Shown here: piece after piece, positions 1-9,133 of the stretch
Position numbering within the stretch: position 1 is the stretch's first letter
Layout of the letters: every line of letters starts with the position of its first letter
Source: Stutzerimonas zhaodongensis
GTDB taxonomy: Bacteria > Pseudomonadota > Gammaproteobacteria > Pseudomonadales > Pseudomonadaceae
Assembly: GCF_003696365.1 (NCBI RefSeq)
Contig: NZ_RFFM01000006.1
Coordinates: 62,001 to 126,000, forward strand
Direction: 5' to 3'
Length of the DNA stretch: 64,000 bases
Program-made: the position numbers and the translations under genes
The notes under the pieces: model-generated
The model's input: the letters and a program-made list of their open reading frames with translations, nothing else
Told to the model about the DNA's origin: nothing
Database searches by the model: none

Positions 1-1
1 T

Positions 2-523
<522 letters not shown>

Positions 524-548
524 TGGGCCTGGTGAGGGTGACCGTGCA

Positions 549-1073
549 ATGAAAGTGCTGGTGCTCACGGGGGCCGAATCCACTGGCAAGAGCTGGCTGG
601 CCGCACGGTTGCAACTGCGCTTCGGCGGTGTGGTGGTGGGTGAGTATGTCCGCCACTTCATCGATCGGGAGAAGCGCGATACCTGCCTGGGCGACATCCC
701 TGCTATCGCCCGTGGCCAACTGGCCTGGGAAGACGCTGCGCGGTGTCAGGCGCCTGAGCTGCTGATCCTCGATACCCACCTGCTGAGCAACATGATCTGG
801 AGCCAGACGCTGTTCGGCAGCTGCCCAGCGTGGCTGGAAGACGAACTGCTCGCGCGTCGTTACGACCAGCATCTGCTGCTGTCACCCGAAGGCGCCGAGT
901 GGCACGCCGACGGCCAGCGCTGCCAACCAGAGGCCGCCGAGCGTTGGCGCTTTCATGAGGCTTGCCGCGGCTGGCTCCAGCGCCACCAGCAACCTTTCGT
1001 GGAGATCGTGGGAGGCTGGGCCAGCCGCGAGGAGAAGGCTATCGCTCAGGTGCAGGTGCTACTGGGTCGTTGA
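549..1073 (+). CDS. NadR-like AAA ATPase, probable ribosylnicotinamide kinase
   Basis: The 174-residue product starts with a P-loop GAESTGKS at residues 8-15, followed by an EYVRHF segment, a DTHLLS segment (Walker B position) and a W-x-x-DGQR segment. These fit the kinase domain of NadR, which phosphorylates nicotinamide riboside to NMN in NAD salvage. The N-terminal DNA-binding and adenylyltransferase domains of enterobacterial NadR are absent, so this is a kinase-only form. I chose the ATG at 549 because it places the P-loop at the usual distance from the N-terminus; its ribosome binding site is weak. It lies 25 bases after the ABC exporter gene and may be co-transcribed. The substrate is inferred from the family; no PnuC transporter is adjacent. 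Confidence 0.75.
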   Translation: MKVLVLTGAESTGKSWLAARLQLRFGGVVVGEYVRHFIDREKRDTCLGDIPAIARGQLAWEDAARCQAPELLILDTHLLSNMIWSQTLFGSCPAWLEDELLARRYDQHLLLSPEGAEWHADGQRCQPEAAERWRFHEACRGWLQRHQQPFVEIVGGWASREEKAIAQVQVLLGR

Positions 1074-1134
1074 TTCGCTGGGCGGCACTCGCAGGGGGCG
1101 GCTGTGTGCATTTCATAATTACCGGAGATCTGGC

Positions 1135-1761
1135 ATGAACATCTTTCTGACCTCTTCATTCGCCGACGTCGCGGATTTGTTCGTCACCTTCACCAAAGGC
1201 GAGTGCCGGGGCAAGACGATTACGCTGATTCCAACGGCAAGCCTTGCCGAGGAAGTGAATGCGTACCTTATCGCGGCGAAGGATGCGCTCATCGAAGCGG
1301 GGATGGCGATTGATGAGCTTGAGGTGTCGACCGCCAGCCAGCAAGACATCGCCGATAAGCTCGAACGTAACGAATTCATCTATGTGGCCGGCGGCAATAC
1401 CTTCTTTCTGCTGCAAGAACTGAAGCGGACCGGTGCGGACAAGCTGATCGCCGAGCAGGTCCGGGCCGGCAAGTGCTATATCGGCGAGTCCGCCGGCTCC
1501 GCTGTGCTCGCCCCGAGTATCGAGTATCTGCAGAGGCTGGATGACCCCAGCGCCGCGCCAGATCTCGACTCGTTTGCGTCGCTCGCATTGGTGGAGTTCT
1601 ACCCGCTTCCTCATTACGGCAACGCGCCATTCAAAGACGCAGTCGACCAGGTATTGATCGAGTACGGCGATAGCCTGGACTTTCGCCCATTCAGCAATCA
1701 CCAGGCAATCGCCATCGTGGGTGATAGCGTCGATATCCTGACGAGCGCGAGATCCCGCTGA
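1135..1761 (+). CDS. Peptidase S51 (peptidase E-like) family protein
   Basis: The 208-residue product carries GESAGS with the probable nucleophile serine at residue 119, and the preceding VAGGNTFFLL segment typical of the S51 family, which shares the class I glutamine-amidotransferase fold. Peptidase E cleaves Asp-X dipeptides in the cytoplasm; cyanophycinase belongs to the same family. There is no signal peptide. The start at 1135 is preceded by GGAG at 1124-1127; upstream in-frame starts would add low-quality sequence overlapping the kinase gene. The gene ends just before a degraded RAYT fragment on the other strand. Family assignment is firm; the true substrate is not known. Confidence 0.8.
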   Translation: MNIFLTSSFADVADLFVTFTKGECRGKTITLIPTASLAEEVNAYLIAAKDALIEAGMAIDELEVSTASQQDIADKLERNEFIYVAGGNTFFLLQELKRTGADKLIAEQVRAGKCYIGESAGSAVLAPSIEYLQRLDDPSAAPDLDSFASLALVEFYPLPHYGNAPFKDAVDQVLIEYGDSLDFRPFSNHQAIAIVGDSVDILTSARSR

Positions 1762-1787
1762 GTAACGGGCGGAGTGATGATTCCGCG

Positions 1788-1862
1788 GGATTGACGATCG
1801 GCCAGCGTCACGGTGAAAAACCACGTGCCGCCACGCACGAGACTGTGGCGGTAGTTGGACAT
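1788..1862 (-). pseudogene. Remnant of a REP-associated tyrosine transposase (RAYT) start
   Basis: Reading leftward from 1862, a strong ribosome binding site (AAGGAGG) and an ATG are followed by MSNYRHSLVRGGTWFFTV and a few more residues. This is the characteristic N-terminus of IS200-like RAYT transposases of Pseudomonas. After about 25 codons the similarity stops and the frame runs into the tail of the neighbouring peptidase gene; the catalytic HuH and tyrosine regions are missing. Two REP-type palindromes lie 40-130 bases upstream, as expected for a RAYT locus. I read it as the leftover start of a deleted transposase gene. Confidence 0.7.
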
Positions 1863-1901
1863 GGAGGCCTCCTTGCCTTCACGAAATGCATGCCGGGCAA
1901 C

Positions 1902-1919
1902 GGTGGGCTGAAGCCCACC
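1902..1919. repeat. REP palindrome, GGTGGGCT type, copy 1
   Basis: GGTGGGCT-GA-AGCCCACC is a perfect 8-base stem with a 2-base loop. With the copy at 1975-1991 it forms a closely spaced pair next to the RAYT remnant, the arrangement of a REP doublet (REPIN/BIME). Confidence 0.7.
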
Positions 1920-1974
1920 CTGCGGCGGTGGTTTCCGGCAACGGCTTTGCGTAACGAGGTAGTTCAGATCATAG

Positions 1975-1991
1975 GGTGGCTTTAGCCCACC
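1975..1991. repeat. REP palindrome, GGTGGGCT type, copy 2
   Basis: GGTGGC-TTTA-GCCCACC is the same palindrome as at 1902-1919 with one G lost from the left arm. It is flanked on the left by TAG, as in other copies of this family (compare 30685-30708). Apart from the two REPs and the RAYT remnant I see nothing in 1762-2112. Confidence 0.65.
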
Positions 1992-2112
1992 GATCGCCAG
2001 GCCAACGGCGGGATTTATCGAGACCGCTGAGGCTCTCATGTGGATGGCCACCGTGGTACCTGAGGTCGAGCTGTTTGACCGAAGGGTTGGCGTTTCGATA
2101 AAGGGGAAGCGC

Positions 2113-2517
2113 GTGGATAGTCGAGAGTTTGTTTGGGCGCATTTCAAGCTCAATGCCGAGCAGCGCCTTCGGGGGTTCAACTTCTTCGTGGTGCTGGCGA
2201 TCTTCGCCGATGGCGGTGTGTTGGCTGCACTGGAACGAGGCTTCTCCGCGGGCCTGCTGGTGCTGCTGGGGGCCTTCACCGTCCTGCTGGCCCTGGTGTT
2301 CTGGCTCGTCGACGCCCGCAGCCGCCAGCTGTTGCAATTGACCATCACGGCACTCAAGGAAATGGAGACCGAGTTTCCCGCCAGCCACCGCCTGTTTGCC
2401 CACGACGCGTTGGGGCAAAGCTGGATCATCAGCTACACCTTCGCCATTCGCGCACTTCTGCTGGCGCAGATGGGCTTTGGTTTGGGTGTGCTTGCTTACG
2501 GGCTGTACCAGTGGTGA
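2113..2517 (+). CDS. Small membrane protein, possibly RipA-like
   Basis: The 134-residue product has two adjacent hydrophobic helices near the N-terminus (around residues 20-65), a charged middle with an ALKEMETEF helix, and a third hydrophobic segment at the C-terminus ending in GLYQW. I favour the GTG at 2113 because AAGGGGAAG sits just upstream; an ATG 75 bases earlier has no such site and would add a polar extension. The layout recalls the RipA family of octameric membrane proteins, but I cannot confirm that by eye. No function is assigned. It stands alone between the REP doublet and the DUF945 gene. Confidence 0.6.
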   Translation: MDSREFVWAHFKLNAEQRLRGFNFFVVLAIFADGGVLAALERGFSAGLLVLLGAFTVLLALVFWLVDARSRQLLQLTITALKEMETEFPASHRLFAHDALGQSWIISYTFAIRALLLAQMGFGLGVLAYGLYQW

Positions 2518-2664
2518 GCAGGTCTTGAGTTGTCGCCACGTTCTCACCCTTACCATCACATTGCATGGCGTGCTGGAGCCTGCACAGCCGCACTGCTAGA
2601 GTGCCGCCGCTTGCCAACCACCGGCTGACAGGACGTCTGCCCAGCCGCCGCACAGGACGCTTTC

Positions 2665-4140
2665 ATGAAAAAGCTCGCACTCGCCGTTGCCGTTCCTCTG
2701 GCCCTTATCGGGGCCGCCACCATTTACACCAGCACCCAGGTCGAATCGACCGCCCGCGATGCCGTCGACCAGGCCAATCTCAAGCTGAGCCAGATGAGCC
2801 TCGGTGCCGGCGCGGACGTCACTTTGAAGATGCTCAGCTTCGAGCGTGGCCTGCTGGCCAGCGACGCTCGCTACCAGATCGACATCGAAGTACCGGACGA
2901 CGAGGGCAATACGCAGCAGTTCGCGGTGATCGTCCAGGATCGACTCGAGCATGGGCCATTCCCTGTTTCCCGTCTGGCGCGTGGCCGGTTGATGCCGGTC
3001 GCTGCACAGAGCCACCTTCAGCTCGAGCGTACTCCGCTGACCGAAAAGCTGTTTGCGGCCGCCTCGGGCGCAGACCCGCTGACGGGTGACGTCGCCATCG
3101 GCTATGACGGTAGCCAGCACGGTGAGCTGCGCTCGGCGGCTTTCCTCGTCACGGACGAGTCGGGCACGGTGCGCGTTTCTCCTGGGACTGTTGCCTTCGA
3201 GGCAGCAGAGAATGCCACCGCGTTCAGCATGGAAGGTCAGCTGAAAGAGATCGACCTGAACCTCACCGGCACGGCGGGCAAGCCGGTACAGATGAGCATC
3301 CGCGGCATCCGCATGACTGCAGACAAGGAGGAGGACGCCAATGGCTTTGCGCTGGGGCCTTCGGCTCTTACCGTCGAGCGCATGGATGTGCAGGCTGGCG
3401 AGGCCCCGGCCGTGATCGTTCAGAACGCGTCGTTCGAAGAGGTGCTCGGCGTGGGCAGCCGTGGACTCGACCAGTCCGCTGCTTACCGCGTCGGCCAAGT
3501 CGAAGTGCAGGGCCAGACCCTGCGTAACCTGACGCTGGCTTTCAGCCTGCGCAATCTGGAGCAAAACAGCCTCAAGGCCCTGGTCGACAGCTACACGGCA
3601 TTGCTGGCAAGCGGCCCGAATCAGGAAGAGGCCATCGCCAACATCACCGACGCCCAGCAGAGCGAACTTCAAGCTCAGGCGATGCAACTGCTGGAGCACA
3701 AACCCACTCTGGCGCTTGACGAGTTCGGCTTCGAAACCGCTAACGGCGCTGCTCGTTTGTCCGTCGTGCTGGATCTGCAGAGTCCGAGTGCGGACAGCTT
3801 TACCCCCGACGCCATGATTGCCGGCATGTTCGCTTCGCTCAAAGCCGACGCTGGCATCGACAAAGGCCTGGTGCGCGACGTTGCCAGCCTGATCGTCCAG
3901 CACCAGAGCGGCGGCGATTCCGACGCTGCTGCACTGCAGCAGAAGACCGATGCCGCTACCGACATGTTCACCGGGATGGCGCTCGGCACCGGTTGGTTCC
4001 AGCTGCAGGGCGAGCGCCTGGCCAGCGCTCTGCACTATGCCAATGATCAGGTGACCCTGAACGGTCGCCAGATGAGCGTGCAGGAGTTCGTTGGCTTTGC
4101 GTTTGGTTCGGCACAGAGTGCAGGACTGCTCGGCCAGTAA
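2665..4140 (+). CDS. DUF945 (YdgA-like) family protein
   Basis: The 491-residue product begins MKKLALAVAVPLALIGAA, an N-terminal membrane anchor or uncleaved signal, and continues as a long soluble region rich in amphipathic beta segments and a C-terminal stretch (ASALHYANDQVTLNGR) typical of DUF945/YdgA proteins. Members are envelope proteins of about 500 residues whose role is unclear. The length is normal. The gene is a single transcription unit followed immediately by a strong rho-independent terminator. A long open frame on the opposite strand is a codon-bias shadow. Confidence 0.75.
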   Translation: MKKLALAVAVPLALIGAATIYTSTQVESTARDAVDQANLKLSQMSLGAGADVTLKMLSFERGLLASDARYQIDIEVPDDEGNTQQFAVIVQDRLEHGPFPVSRLARGRLMPVAAQSHLQLERTPLTEKLFAAASGADPLTGDVAIGYDGSQHGELRSAAFLVTDESGTVRVSPGTVAFEAAENATAFSMEGQLKEIDLNLTGTAGKPVQMSIRGIRMTADKEEDANGFALGPSALTVERMDVQAGEAPAVIVQNASFEEVLGVGSRGLDQSAAYRVGQVEVQGQTLRNLTLAFSLRNLEQNSLKALVDSYTALLASGPNQEEAIANITDAQQSELQAQAMQLLEHKPTLALDEFGFETANGAARLSVVLDLQSPSADSFTPDAMIAGMFASLKADAGIDKGLVRDVASLIVQHQSGGDSDAAALQQKTDAATDMFTGMALGTGWFQLQGERLASALHYANDQVTLNGRQMSVQEFVGFAFGSAQSAGLLGQ

Positions 4141-4155
4141 CATCGGGCCGGTATG

Positions 4156-4183
4156 AAAAAGGCGACCTTCGGGTCGCCTTTTT
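4156..4183 (+). terminator. Rho-independent terminator after the DUF945 gene
   Basis: Stem GGCGACC (4161-4167), loop TTCG and GGTCGCC (4172-4178), with A5 before and T5 after. The flanking A and T runs make it able to stop transcription in both directions, but the convergent nucleotidase gene ends farther right, so it mainly serves the gene on the left. Confidence 0.9.
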
Positions 4184-4249
4184 CGTTCATGGGGTGGAGC
4201 GGGCGAGAGGAACAGATTGCGCCCCTTGCCCGGTCTGCTTCGAGCCTGA

Positions 4250-6061
4250 TCAATCCACCCGCTGAATCCGCCCCTCGACGGCTGCACCGAACGGCTGCGG
4301 GAGCGATTCAATGTAGTCCACGAGTGCATCCAGATCCACCGGGCCGACTACGCGGTTGGTGCCTTCGGTGAGCACGGTGAAGTTGTCGCCGCCGCCTGCG
4401 AGGAAGGAGTTGACTGTCACGCGGTAGGTCGCCGCTGGGTTGATCAGCGCGCCGGTTGCATCACGCATCTCTACCACCCGGTTGCCTACGGGGCGGCTGG
4501 CGGACCAGCTGTACTGAATGCCGGAAGGCTTGAGCAAGCGCGCATAGCTCTGGCCGCTCCACTGCTGTTCGAGCATGGTCTTGAGCTGTGCACCGGTCAG
4601 GTCCATGGAAACCAGATCGTTGGCGAACGGCTGGATGGCAAACAGCTCGCCCCAGGTTACTTCGCCGCTGTCCAGGTCAGCGCGGATGCCGCCCGGGTTC
4701 ATGAAGCTGATCTGGGCGTCAGTCGCGACGCGCTGGGCATCGGCGATCAGGTTGCCAAGAGCGGATTCGCCGGCCGGCGTTTCGCTGCGACTAAGCGCAC
4801 CTTGGGCCAGACCCACCACACGCTCGACCAGCGGTTTGACCCGTGCATCGGCCTGCGCGACCAGCGTCGCGACCTCGGCATCCGGCACCAGCCCTGCGCC
4901 CTGGTCTGCCCAGGTGGTATGAACGGCGGCGGACTTCTCGACGATGTCTCGGCTGCGGCGGCTCACCACCAATTCGATATCCGAATAAGCGGTGCCCGCC
5001 GAGAAGGCCTGCGTCACCAGAATGGGCTTGCCGTTGGCATTAGGCACCAGCGCATTGGTGAAGCCGTGCGCATGGCCGGAAATCACCACGTCGACGTCAT
5101 CGTCCAGGCGTTTGACGATATCCACGATCGGGCCGGTGACGGTGTCCGCCTCGGGCTGGGTCGGACCCTCGTAACTGGTCTGCTGCCCGCCCTGGTGCAA
5201 TGCGACGACGATGGCCCGCACGCCGTGCCGGCGCAGTTCGGCCACAGATTGGTTGATGGCATCCGCCTCGTCGATGAAGCGCAGACCGGCCACACCGCTT
5301 GGCGAAACGATGGACGGGGTGTCCTTCAATACCGCACCGATCACGCCGATGCGTACCCCTTCGCGGTAATAGATGGAGTAGGGCGGCAGCAGGGAATCGC
5401 CGGTGGTCTGGTCGATCACGTTGCTCGACACCATGGGAAAGCGCGCGCCTTCCCATTCGTCTTCGAGGAAGGGGCCTTTGCGATGGTTGCCGCCGGTGTG
5501 CAGGCGCAACAGCTCGGAGCGGCCGTCGTCGAACTCGTGATTGCCGAGGGTACCGATCAGGTTGCAGCGCTGCTGGGCGAATGGCTGAACGCTACGGGGC
5601 ATCTGCATTTGCCGGCTGAAAGGGCGGCAGTGCGGATTGGCCAGAAGATTGAAGAAGCTGATCGTGGGTTCGTCTTCCAGCAGGGCCGAATTTGGCGGCG
5701 AGGCGCCAACCTGGTCGCCGTCGAGCACGATCAGGGTGCTCTCGTTGCTGGCCGCTTTGAGGTAGGCCGCAAGCACCGCTGCACCGCCCGCTGGGCGTCC
5801 TGCCACCGCACGCGGCGACAGCTGGCCGTGGAAGTCATTGACGCTGAGCAGGTTGATCGACACCACCGGCTCCGGGCGCCAGTCCGGTGCACGCCAGCTG
5901 CGGCGTTGGGCGGCCTGCTGGCGCGCCTGAAGGCCTTCGAGTCGTTCCTCACGGTAGTCCTGCTCGATGGAGCCATGCTCGGCTTGTACTTGTGCAATCG
6001 CCGGGGCGGCGATGCCGGCCAGGGTGGCGGCGAACAACCAGTCCAGTATGCGCGTGCGCAT
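4250..6061 (-). CDS. Periplasmic 5'-nucleotidase / 2',3'-cyclic phosphodiesterase family
   Basis: The 603-residue product starts with a Sec signal (MRTRILDWLFAATLAGIAAP, then AIA before QVQ). The metallophosphatase domain shows NDFHG, DGDQ, GNHEFD and GHAHG, the metal ligands of the UshA/YfkN family; the second half has the 5'-nucleotidase substrate domain with NPGGIR and FLAGGGDNF. It should hydrolyse nucleotides or cyclic nucleotides in the periplasm for phosphate and nucleoside salvage. The start at 6061 is chosen because it gives the signal peptide and has a GAGG site upstream. Between DGDQ and GNHEFD there is an extra segment with two cysteines (around ANPHC and QRCN) that may form a disulfide. 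Confidence 0.88.
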   Translation of the reverse strand: MRTRILDWLFAATLAGIAAPAIAQVQAEHGSIEQDYREERLEGLQARQQAAQRRSWRAPDWRPEPVVSINLLSVNDFHGQLSPRAVAGRPAGGAAVLAAYLKAASNESTLIVLDGDQVGASPPNSALLEDEPTISFFNLLANPHCRPFSRQMQMPRSVQPFAQQRCNLIGTLGNHEFDDGRSELLRLHTGGNHRKGPFLEDEWEGARFPMVSSNVIDQTTGDSLLPPYSIYYREGVRIGVIGAVLKDTPSIVSPSGVAGLRFIDEADAINQSVAELRRHGVRAIVVALHQGGQQTSYEGPTQPEADTVTGPIVDIVKRLDDDVDVVISGHAHGFTNALVPNANGKPILVTQAFSAGTAYSDIELVVSRRSRDIVEKSAAVHTTWADQGAGLVPDAEVATLVAQADARVKPLVERVVGLAQGALSRSETPAGESALGNLIADAQRVATDAQISFMNPGGIRADLDSGEVTWGELFAIQPFANDLVSMDLTGAQLKTMLEQQWSGQSYARLLKPSGIQYSWSASRPVGNRVVEMRDATGALINPAATYRVTVNSFLAGGGDNFTVLTEGTNRVVGPVDLDALVDYIESLPQPFGAAVEGRIQRVD

Positions 6062-6301
6062 TTGCGAATCCTCGGGGCGGTGGGGTGCGACCGAAACTAG
6101 AAAGCGCAGGTGGCAGGTTGATGACGACTTGTTGGCGATTTCGCTAGAGGCGACGTACGGCCGTCTGTTACTGGCAGGGCTCTCGGGTTGGGCAGCATGA
6201 GCAAAAGCAACGGGCCGCTGCTCATCCGTCGCTCCCTGCCTTATTCGCCGAACGTACCCGTCAGGCGGCCGGTCGGTATTAGAGACCACTCGGAGATCAT
6301 G

Positions 6302-6793
6302 ATGACTATTTCCAGCAATCTGTTTTGGGGCGCCTTGGCGCTTGGCGCGGTGACTGGCATGCGTAGCATGCTGGCGCCGACCATGGTCAGCCGTGCGCTG
6401 GCCGCACGTGACGACATCGAGCAAGCCGACGAGCCGGCGCAAAGGTTGGCATCGCACCGTGCGCAGCAGTTTCTGATACCGATGGCTGCTGCGGAATTGT
6501 TGGGGGACAAGATGCCCTTCGCGCCGGATCGCACGATCATCCCGTCGATGATGTTTCGGGCATTGTCCGGCGGCGTGACGGCAGCGGCCCTTGCTGGCGT
6601 AAGGCGAGAGCCGGTATGGCTACCCGCGCTTGTCGGCGCGACGGCCGCGCTGGTGGCATCCGAAATCGGGCTTCGACTGCGCAAGCCGTATCAGGAGAAT
6701 GCGGTGATGAATGCCGCGTTGGGGCTGACCGAGGATTGCGTCGCGCTGGCGATCGGAAACGCTGGAATACAGCATGCGTTGAGTGAGCAATAA
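6302..6793 (+). CDS. DUF4126 family membrane protein
   Basis: The 163-residue product has an N-terminal segment FWGALALGAVTGMRSM, an RALSGGVTAAALAG middle and an LVGATAALVASEIGLRLRK helix, all features of DUF4126, a family of small bacterial membrane proteins of unknown role. Two ATGs are back to back at 6299 and 6302; the GGAG at 6292-6295 is better spaced for 6302. It is divergent from the nucleotidase gene with about 240 bases between them. No partner gene is evident. Confidence 0.75.
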   Translation: MTISSNLFWGALALGAVTGMRSMLAPTMVSRALAARDDIEQADEPAQRLASHRAQQFLIPMAAAELLGDKMPFAPDRTIIPSMMFRALSGGVTAAALAGVRREPVWLPALVGATAALVASEIGLRLRKPYQENAVMNAALGLTEDCVALAIGNAGIQHALSEQ

Positions 6794-7022
6794 CTGGAGG
6801 TGCCATGTATTGGCAGGCTCTAGCAACGCCAGTCAGGGGGCGAGCTTTGCTGGGTTGAGTAAGTGCGCCTGCGACCTGTCTCCCATGCGCTCGTTGGCTG
6901 GGTTCTGATAGTCAGCTGCGCATAGGTGCTGCCTGCTGATAAGCGGCGAGATATGAGTCTTTCACCCTTCTGCATACCGCTCACGGGCCGCATCGCGCGA
7001 CCCGTGTCATTACGTCCGGTGA

Positions 7023-7811
7023 TCAGCTCGGTCGGCGAATCACGCATACCCGGTCGGTGCATGCGGCCGCTTGGGTAGCGTCCGTGCTTTGCATGGCATC
7101 GCGAGTGCCGACGGTTTCACCGGCAAGCCCACCACCGGTCGGAGCTGCAGTCGCAGCCGTCTCTGGATAGCCTGTACCGGCGCGTTTGGCAGCACCGCCC
7201 ACTTCATACTGGCTGCTATCAGCGGAGCTGCTGTCCGTGGTCGTGCTGGCTGTGTGGCTCGTGCCCACCGGAGTGCCTGCATCGAAATGCCCCGAGTGGC
7301 GCACGTCCGCCCCTGCCATGGCAGTCTCGTTGGCGAAGTGCTTGTCCATATGGCTGTCGCCACCTGTTGCACCGGCATAGGGGCTGGTCGCCCCGGCATA
7401 GCCCGGTGTTGCGGCCGTTGCCGTCGATCCGTCCTGATCGATGCTGATCGCGCCGTTGTACTCCAGCGCATCGCGCGCGCGGATCAGTTGATCCTCGTCG
7501 TACACGTCGACCGCAATCACCAGGGAGCCGCGACGTACCGCTTCTGGATAGGCCGAAGCGTGACGGCGATGGTCGCCATGCGGCTCATGGCCGAAAAGCG
7601 ATTTGAAGAAGTGTGCGACCTTGGAATCATGATGCTCGCGATCCACCGTGCTGTCGGTGGTGGAATAGGGCTCATCGTAGGCATGAATGTGCGCCGTGTC
7701 GGCACCCACGGAATGGATCTGCTCGCGCGCGATGCCGCGGGACATCAGATCGCCCTGTGTGCGGGTGGCGTCGGTCAGTGTTGCGAACGCTGCTACCAGT
7801 GTGTGTTTCAT
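7023..7811 (-). CDS. YflT-like general stress protein with low-complexity tail
   Basis: The 262-residue product opens MKHTLVAAFATLTDATRTQ, with a following segment on a hidden or mis-sorted repeat strand (LMSRGIAREQIHSVGAD), and has VIAVDVYDEDQLIRARDAL later. This beta-alpha pattern resembles the heat-stress YflT / general stress protein 17M domain. Residues from about 135 onward are polar, rich in Ala, Gly, Thr and Ser, and look disordered. The start has a strong GAGGTGA site. There is no signal peptide or membrane segment. It is monocistronic. A role in stress or desiccation tolerance is only inferred from the family name. Confidence 0.6.
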   Translation of the reverse strand: MKHTLVAAFATLTDATRTQGDLMSRGIAREQIHSVGADTAHIHAYDEPYSTTDSTVDREHHDSKVAHFFKSLFGHEPHGDHRRHASAYPEAVRRGSLVIAVDVYDEDQLIRARDALEYNGAISIDQDGSTATAATPGYAGATSPYAGATGGDSHMDKHFANETAMAGADVRHSGHFDAGTPVGTSHTASTTTDSSSADSSQYEVGGAAKRAGTGYPETAATAAPTGGGLAGETVGTRDAMQSTDATQAAACTDRVCVIRRPS

Positions 7812-8133
7812 GGTTCACCTCGTGTTGTATCGAACAACTTGGGTATGCCGAACGCTGCGTTCTGAAGCCAGACCAGGACAGCAGCCATCAGCAGGCTGGA
7901 AGGGCAGCCAACAAGTGCAACGCCCATGAATATTGGGTCTGGCGCGGCTCCCTTAGTTCACGAGGGAGGATCAGCGGTTGTGAGACGGGGAAGACCCGCG
8001 ATGAGAAAAATGACGGAACGGCCAAGGGGTTCGTTCGAAATTGGCAACGGGGCGAGGGTGCTGTGCACTAACGTCCGCCTATGCTGCGGGAGCGGGGGAA
8101 GCTGCAAAGCTCACCCCGTTCCCGGAGCGCGGG
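7812..8133. other. Gene-free interval
   Basis: I see no convincing gene, RNA or repeat here. The left end holds the ribosome binding site and presumably the promoter of the stress-protein gene transcribed leftward; short open frames on both strands have no start signal or recognisable product. Confidence 0.5.
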
Positions 8134-8973
8134 TTAGTCCAAGTCTGCCGCGCTGTGCCGCTCGGGCGCTTGCTCAGACTCATCACCCCAGGTGCGGTTG
8201 ACCTTGCGGCCGCGGATCACGGCGGGGCGCTCGGCTATTTCTGCCGCCCAGCGCTGGACATGCTTGTAGTCCTGCACCGAGAGGAATTCGCCGGCTTCGT
8301 ACAGCTCGCCGCGTACCAGTACTCCGTACCAGGGCCAGATGGCCATGTCGGCGATGCTGTAATCGTTGCCTGCAATGTAGCGGTTTTCGGCGAGCTGGCG
8401 GTCGAGTACGTCGAGCTGGCGCTTGACCTCCATGGCGTAGCGGTTGATCGGGTATTCGAACTTCTCCGGCGCGTAAGCGTAGAAGTGCCCGAAGCCGCCA
8501 CCGAGGAATGGCGCCGAACCCATCTGCCAGAACAGCCAGTTCATCGTTTCGGTACGCGCGCGGGTTTCGGTGGGCAGGAAGGCGCCGAACTTTTCCGCGA
8601 GGTAGACCAGGATCGAGCCGGACTCGAACACCCGCACCGGCGGGCCGTCGACGCTGTGATCGGCCAGCGCCGGGATCTTGGAGTTCGGGTTGATCTCGAC
8701 GAAACCACTGCCGAACTGGTCGCCGTCACCGATCTTGATCAGCCAGGCATCGTACTCGGCCCCAACGTGCCCGAGGGCAAGCAGCTCCTCGAGCATGATG
8801 CTCACCTTGACGCCGTTGGGCGTGGCCAGTGAGTAGAGCTGCAGCGGATGCTTGCCGACCGGCAGTGCCTTCTCTTCCCGAGCCCCGGCGGTGGGGGCAT
8901 TGATGCTGGCGAACTTGCCGCCAGAGGGTGCGTCGTGGGTCCAGACCTTGGGCGGTGCGTAGGTGTCGGGCAT
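8134..8973 (-). CDS. yghU: YghU-type glutathione S-transferase / disulfide oxidoreductase
   Basis: The 279-residue product fits YghU in length and layout: an N-terminal extension (APPKVWTHDAPSGG), a thioredoxin-like domain with LYSLATPNGVKVSIMLEEL, NPNSKIPAL and FESGSILVYLAEK, then an all-helical domain with NRYAMEVKRQLDVLDRQL and YSIADMAIWPWYG. Nu-class enzymes such as YghU and YfcG bind two glutathiones and reduce disulfides or peroxides in the cytoplasm. The start at 8973 has GAGGAG eight bases upstream; the longer frame adds an implausible extension. It is preceded by a REP pair. Confidence 0.9.
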   Translation of the reverse strand: MPDTYAPPKVWTHDAPSGGKFASINAPTAGAREEKALPVGKHPLQLYSLATPNGVKVSIMLEELLALGHVGAEYDAWLIKIGDGDQFGSGFVEINPNSKIPALADHSVDGPPVRVFESGSILVYLAEKFGAFLPTETRARTETMNWLFWQMGSAPFLGGGFGHFYAYAPEKFEYPINRYAMEVKRQLDVLDRQLAENRYIAGNDYSIADMAIWPWYGVLVRGELYEAGEFLSVQDYKHVQRWAAEIAERPAVIRGRKVNRTWGDESEQAPERHSAADLD

Positions 8974-9090
8974 GGCAATCTCCTCGGATGGGTTCTGGGG
9001 ATGTGCAGGGCATCCTACGCGTTTGGCGGGCAGGGTCGAATCAAGCTGATTGATATTAGCCATCGACTTTGCGCAGGCGAGTGACTGTCG

Positions 9091-9112
9091 CAGGAGTCAG
9101 CTTGCTGGCGGT
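9091..9112 (+). repeat. REP element, GGAG(C/T)CAGCTTGCTGGC type, left copy
   Basis: CAGGAGTCAGCTTGCTGGCG holds the CAGCTTGCTG palindrome of the common Pseudomonas REP. An inverted copy lies at 9134-9156, so the two form a REP doublet of about 65 bases between yghU and trpA. Confidence 0.8.
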
Positions 9113-9133
9113 CCGGGACGGCGGGGAGTATTC

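Noticed and set aside
2596-4329. 577-codon open frame antisense to the DUF945 gene
   Set aside because: No recognisable domain, composition typical of the reverse strand of a high-GC gene, and the forward gene has a signal anchor, family match and terminator.
6794-7022. Possible small RNA or terminator around the GC-rich repeat near 6980-7010
   Set aside because: Only a weak GGGCCGC/GCGACCC-like complementarity with mismatches, no promoter or T run seen.
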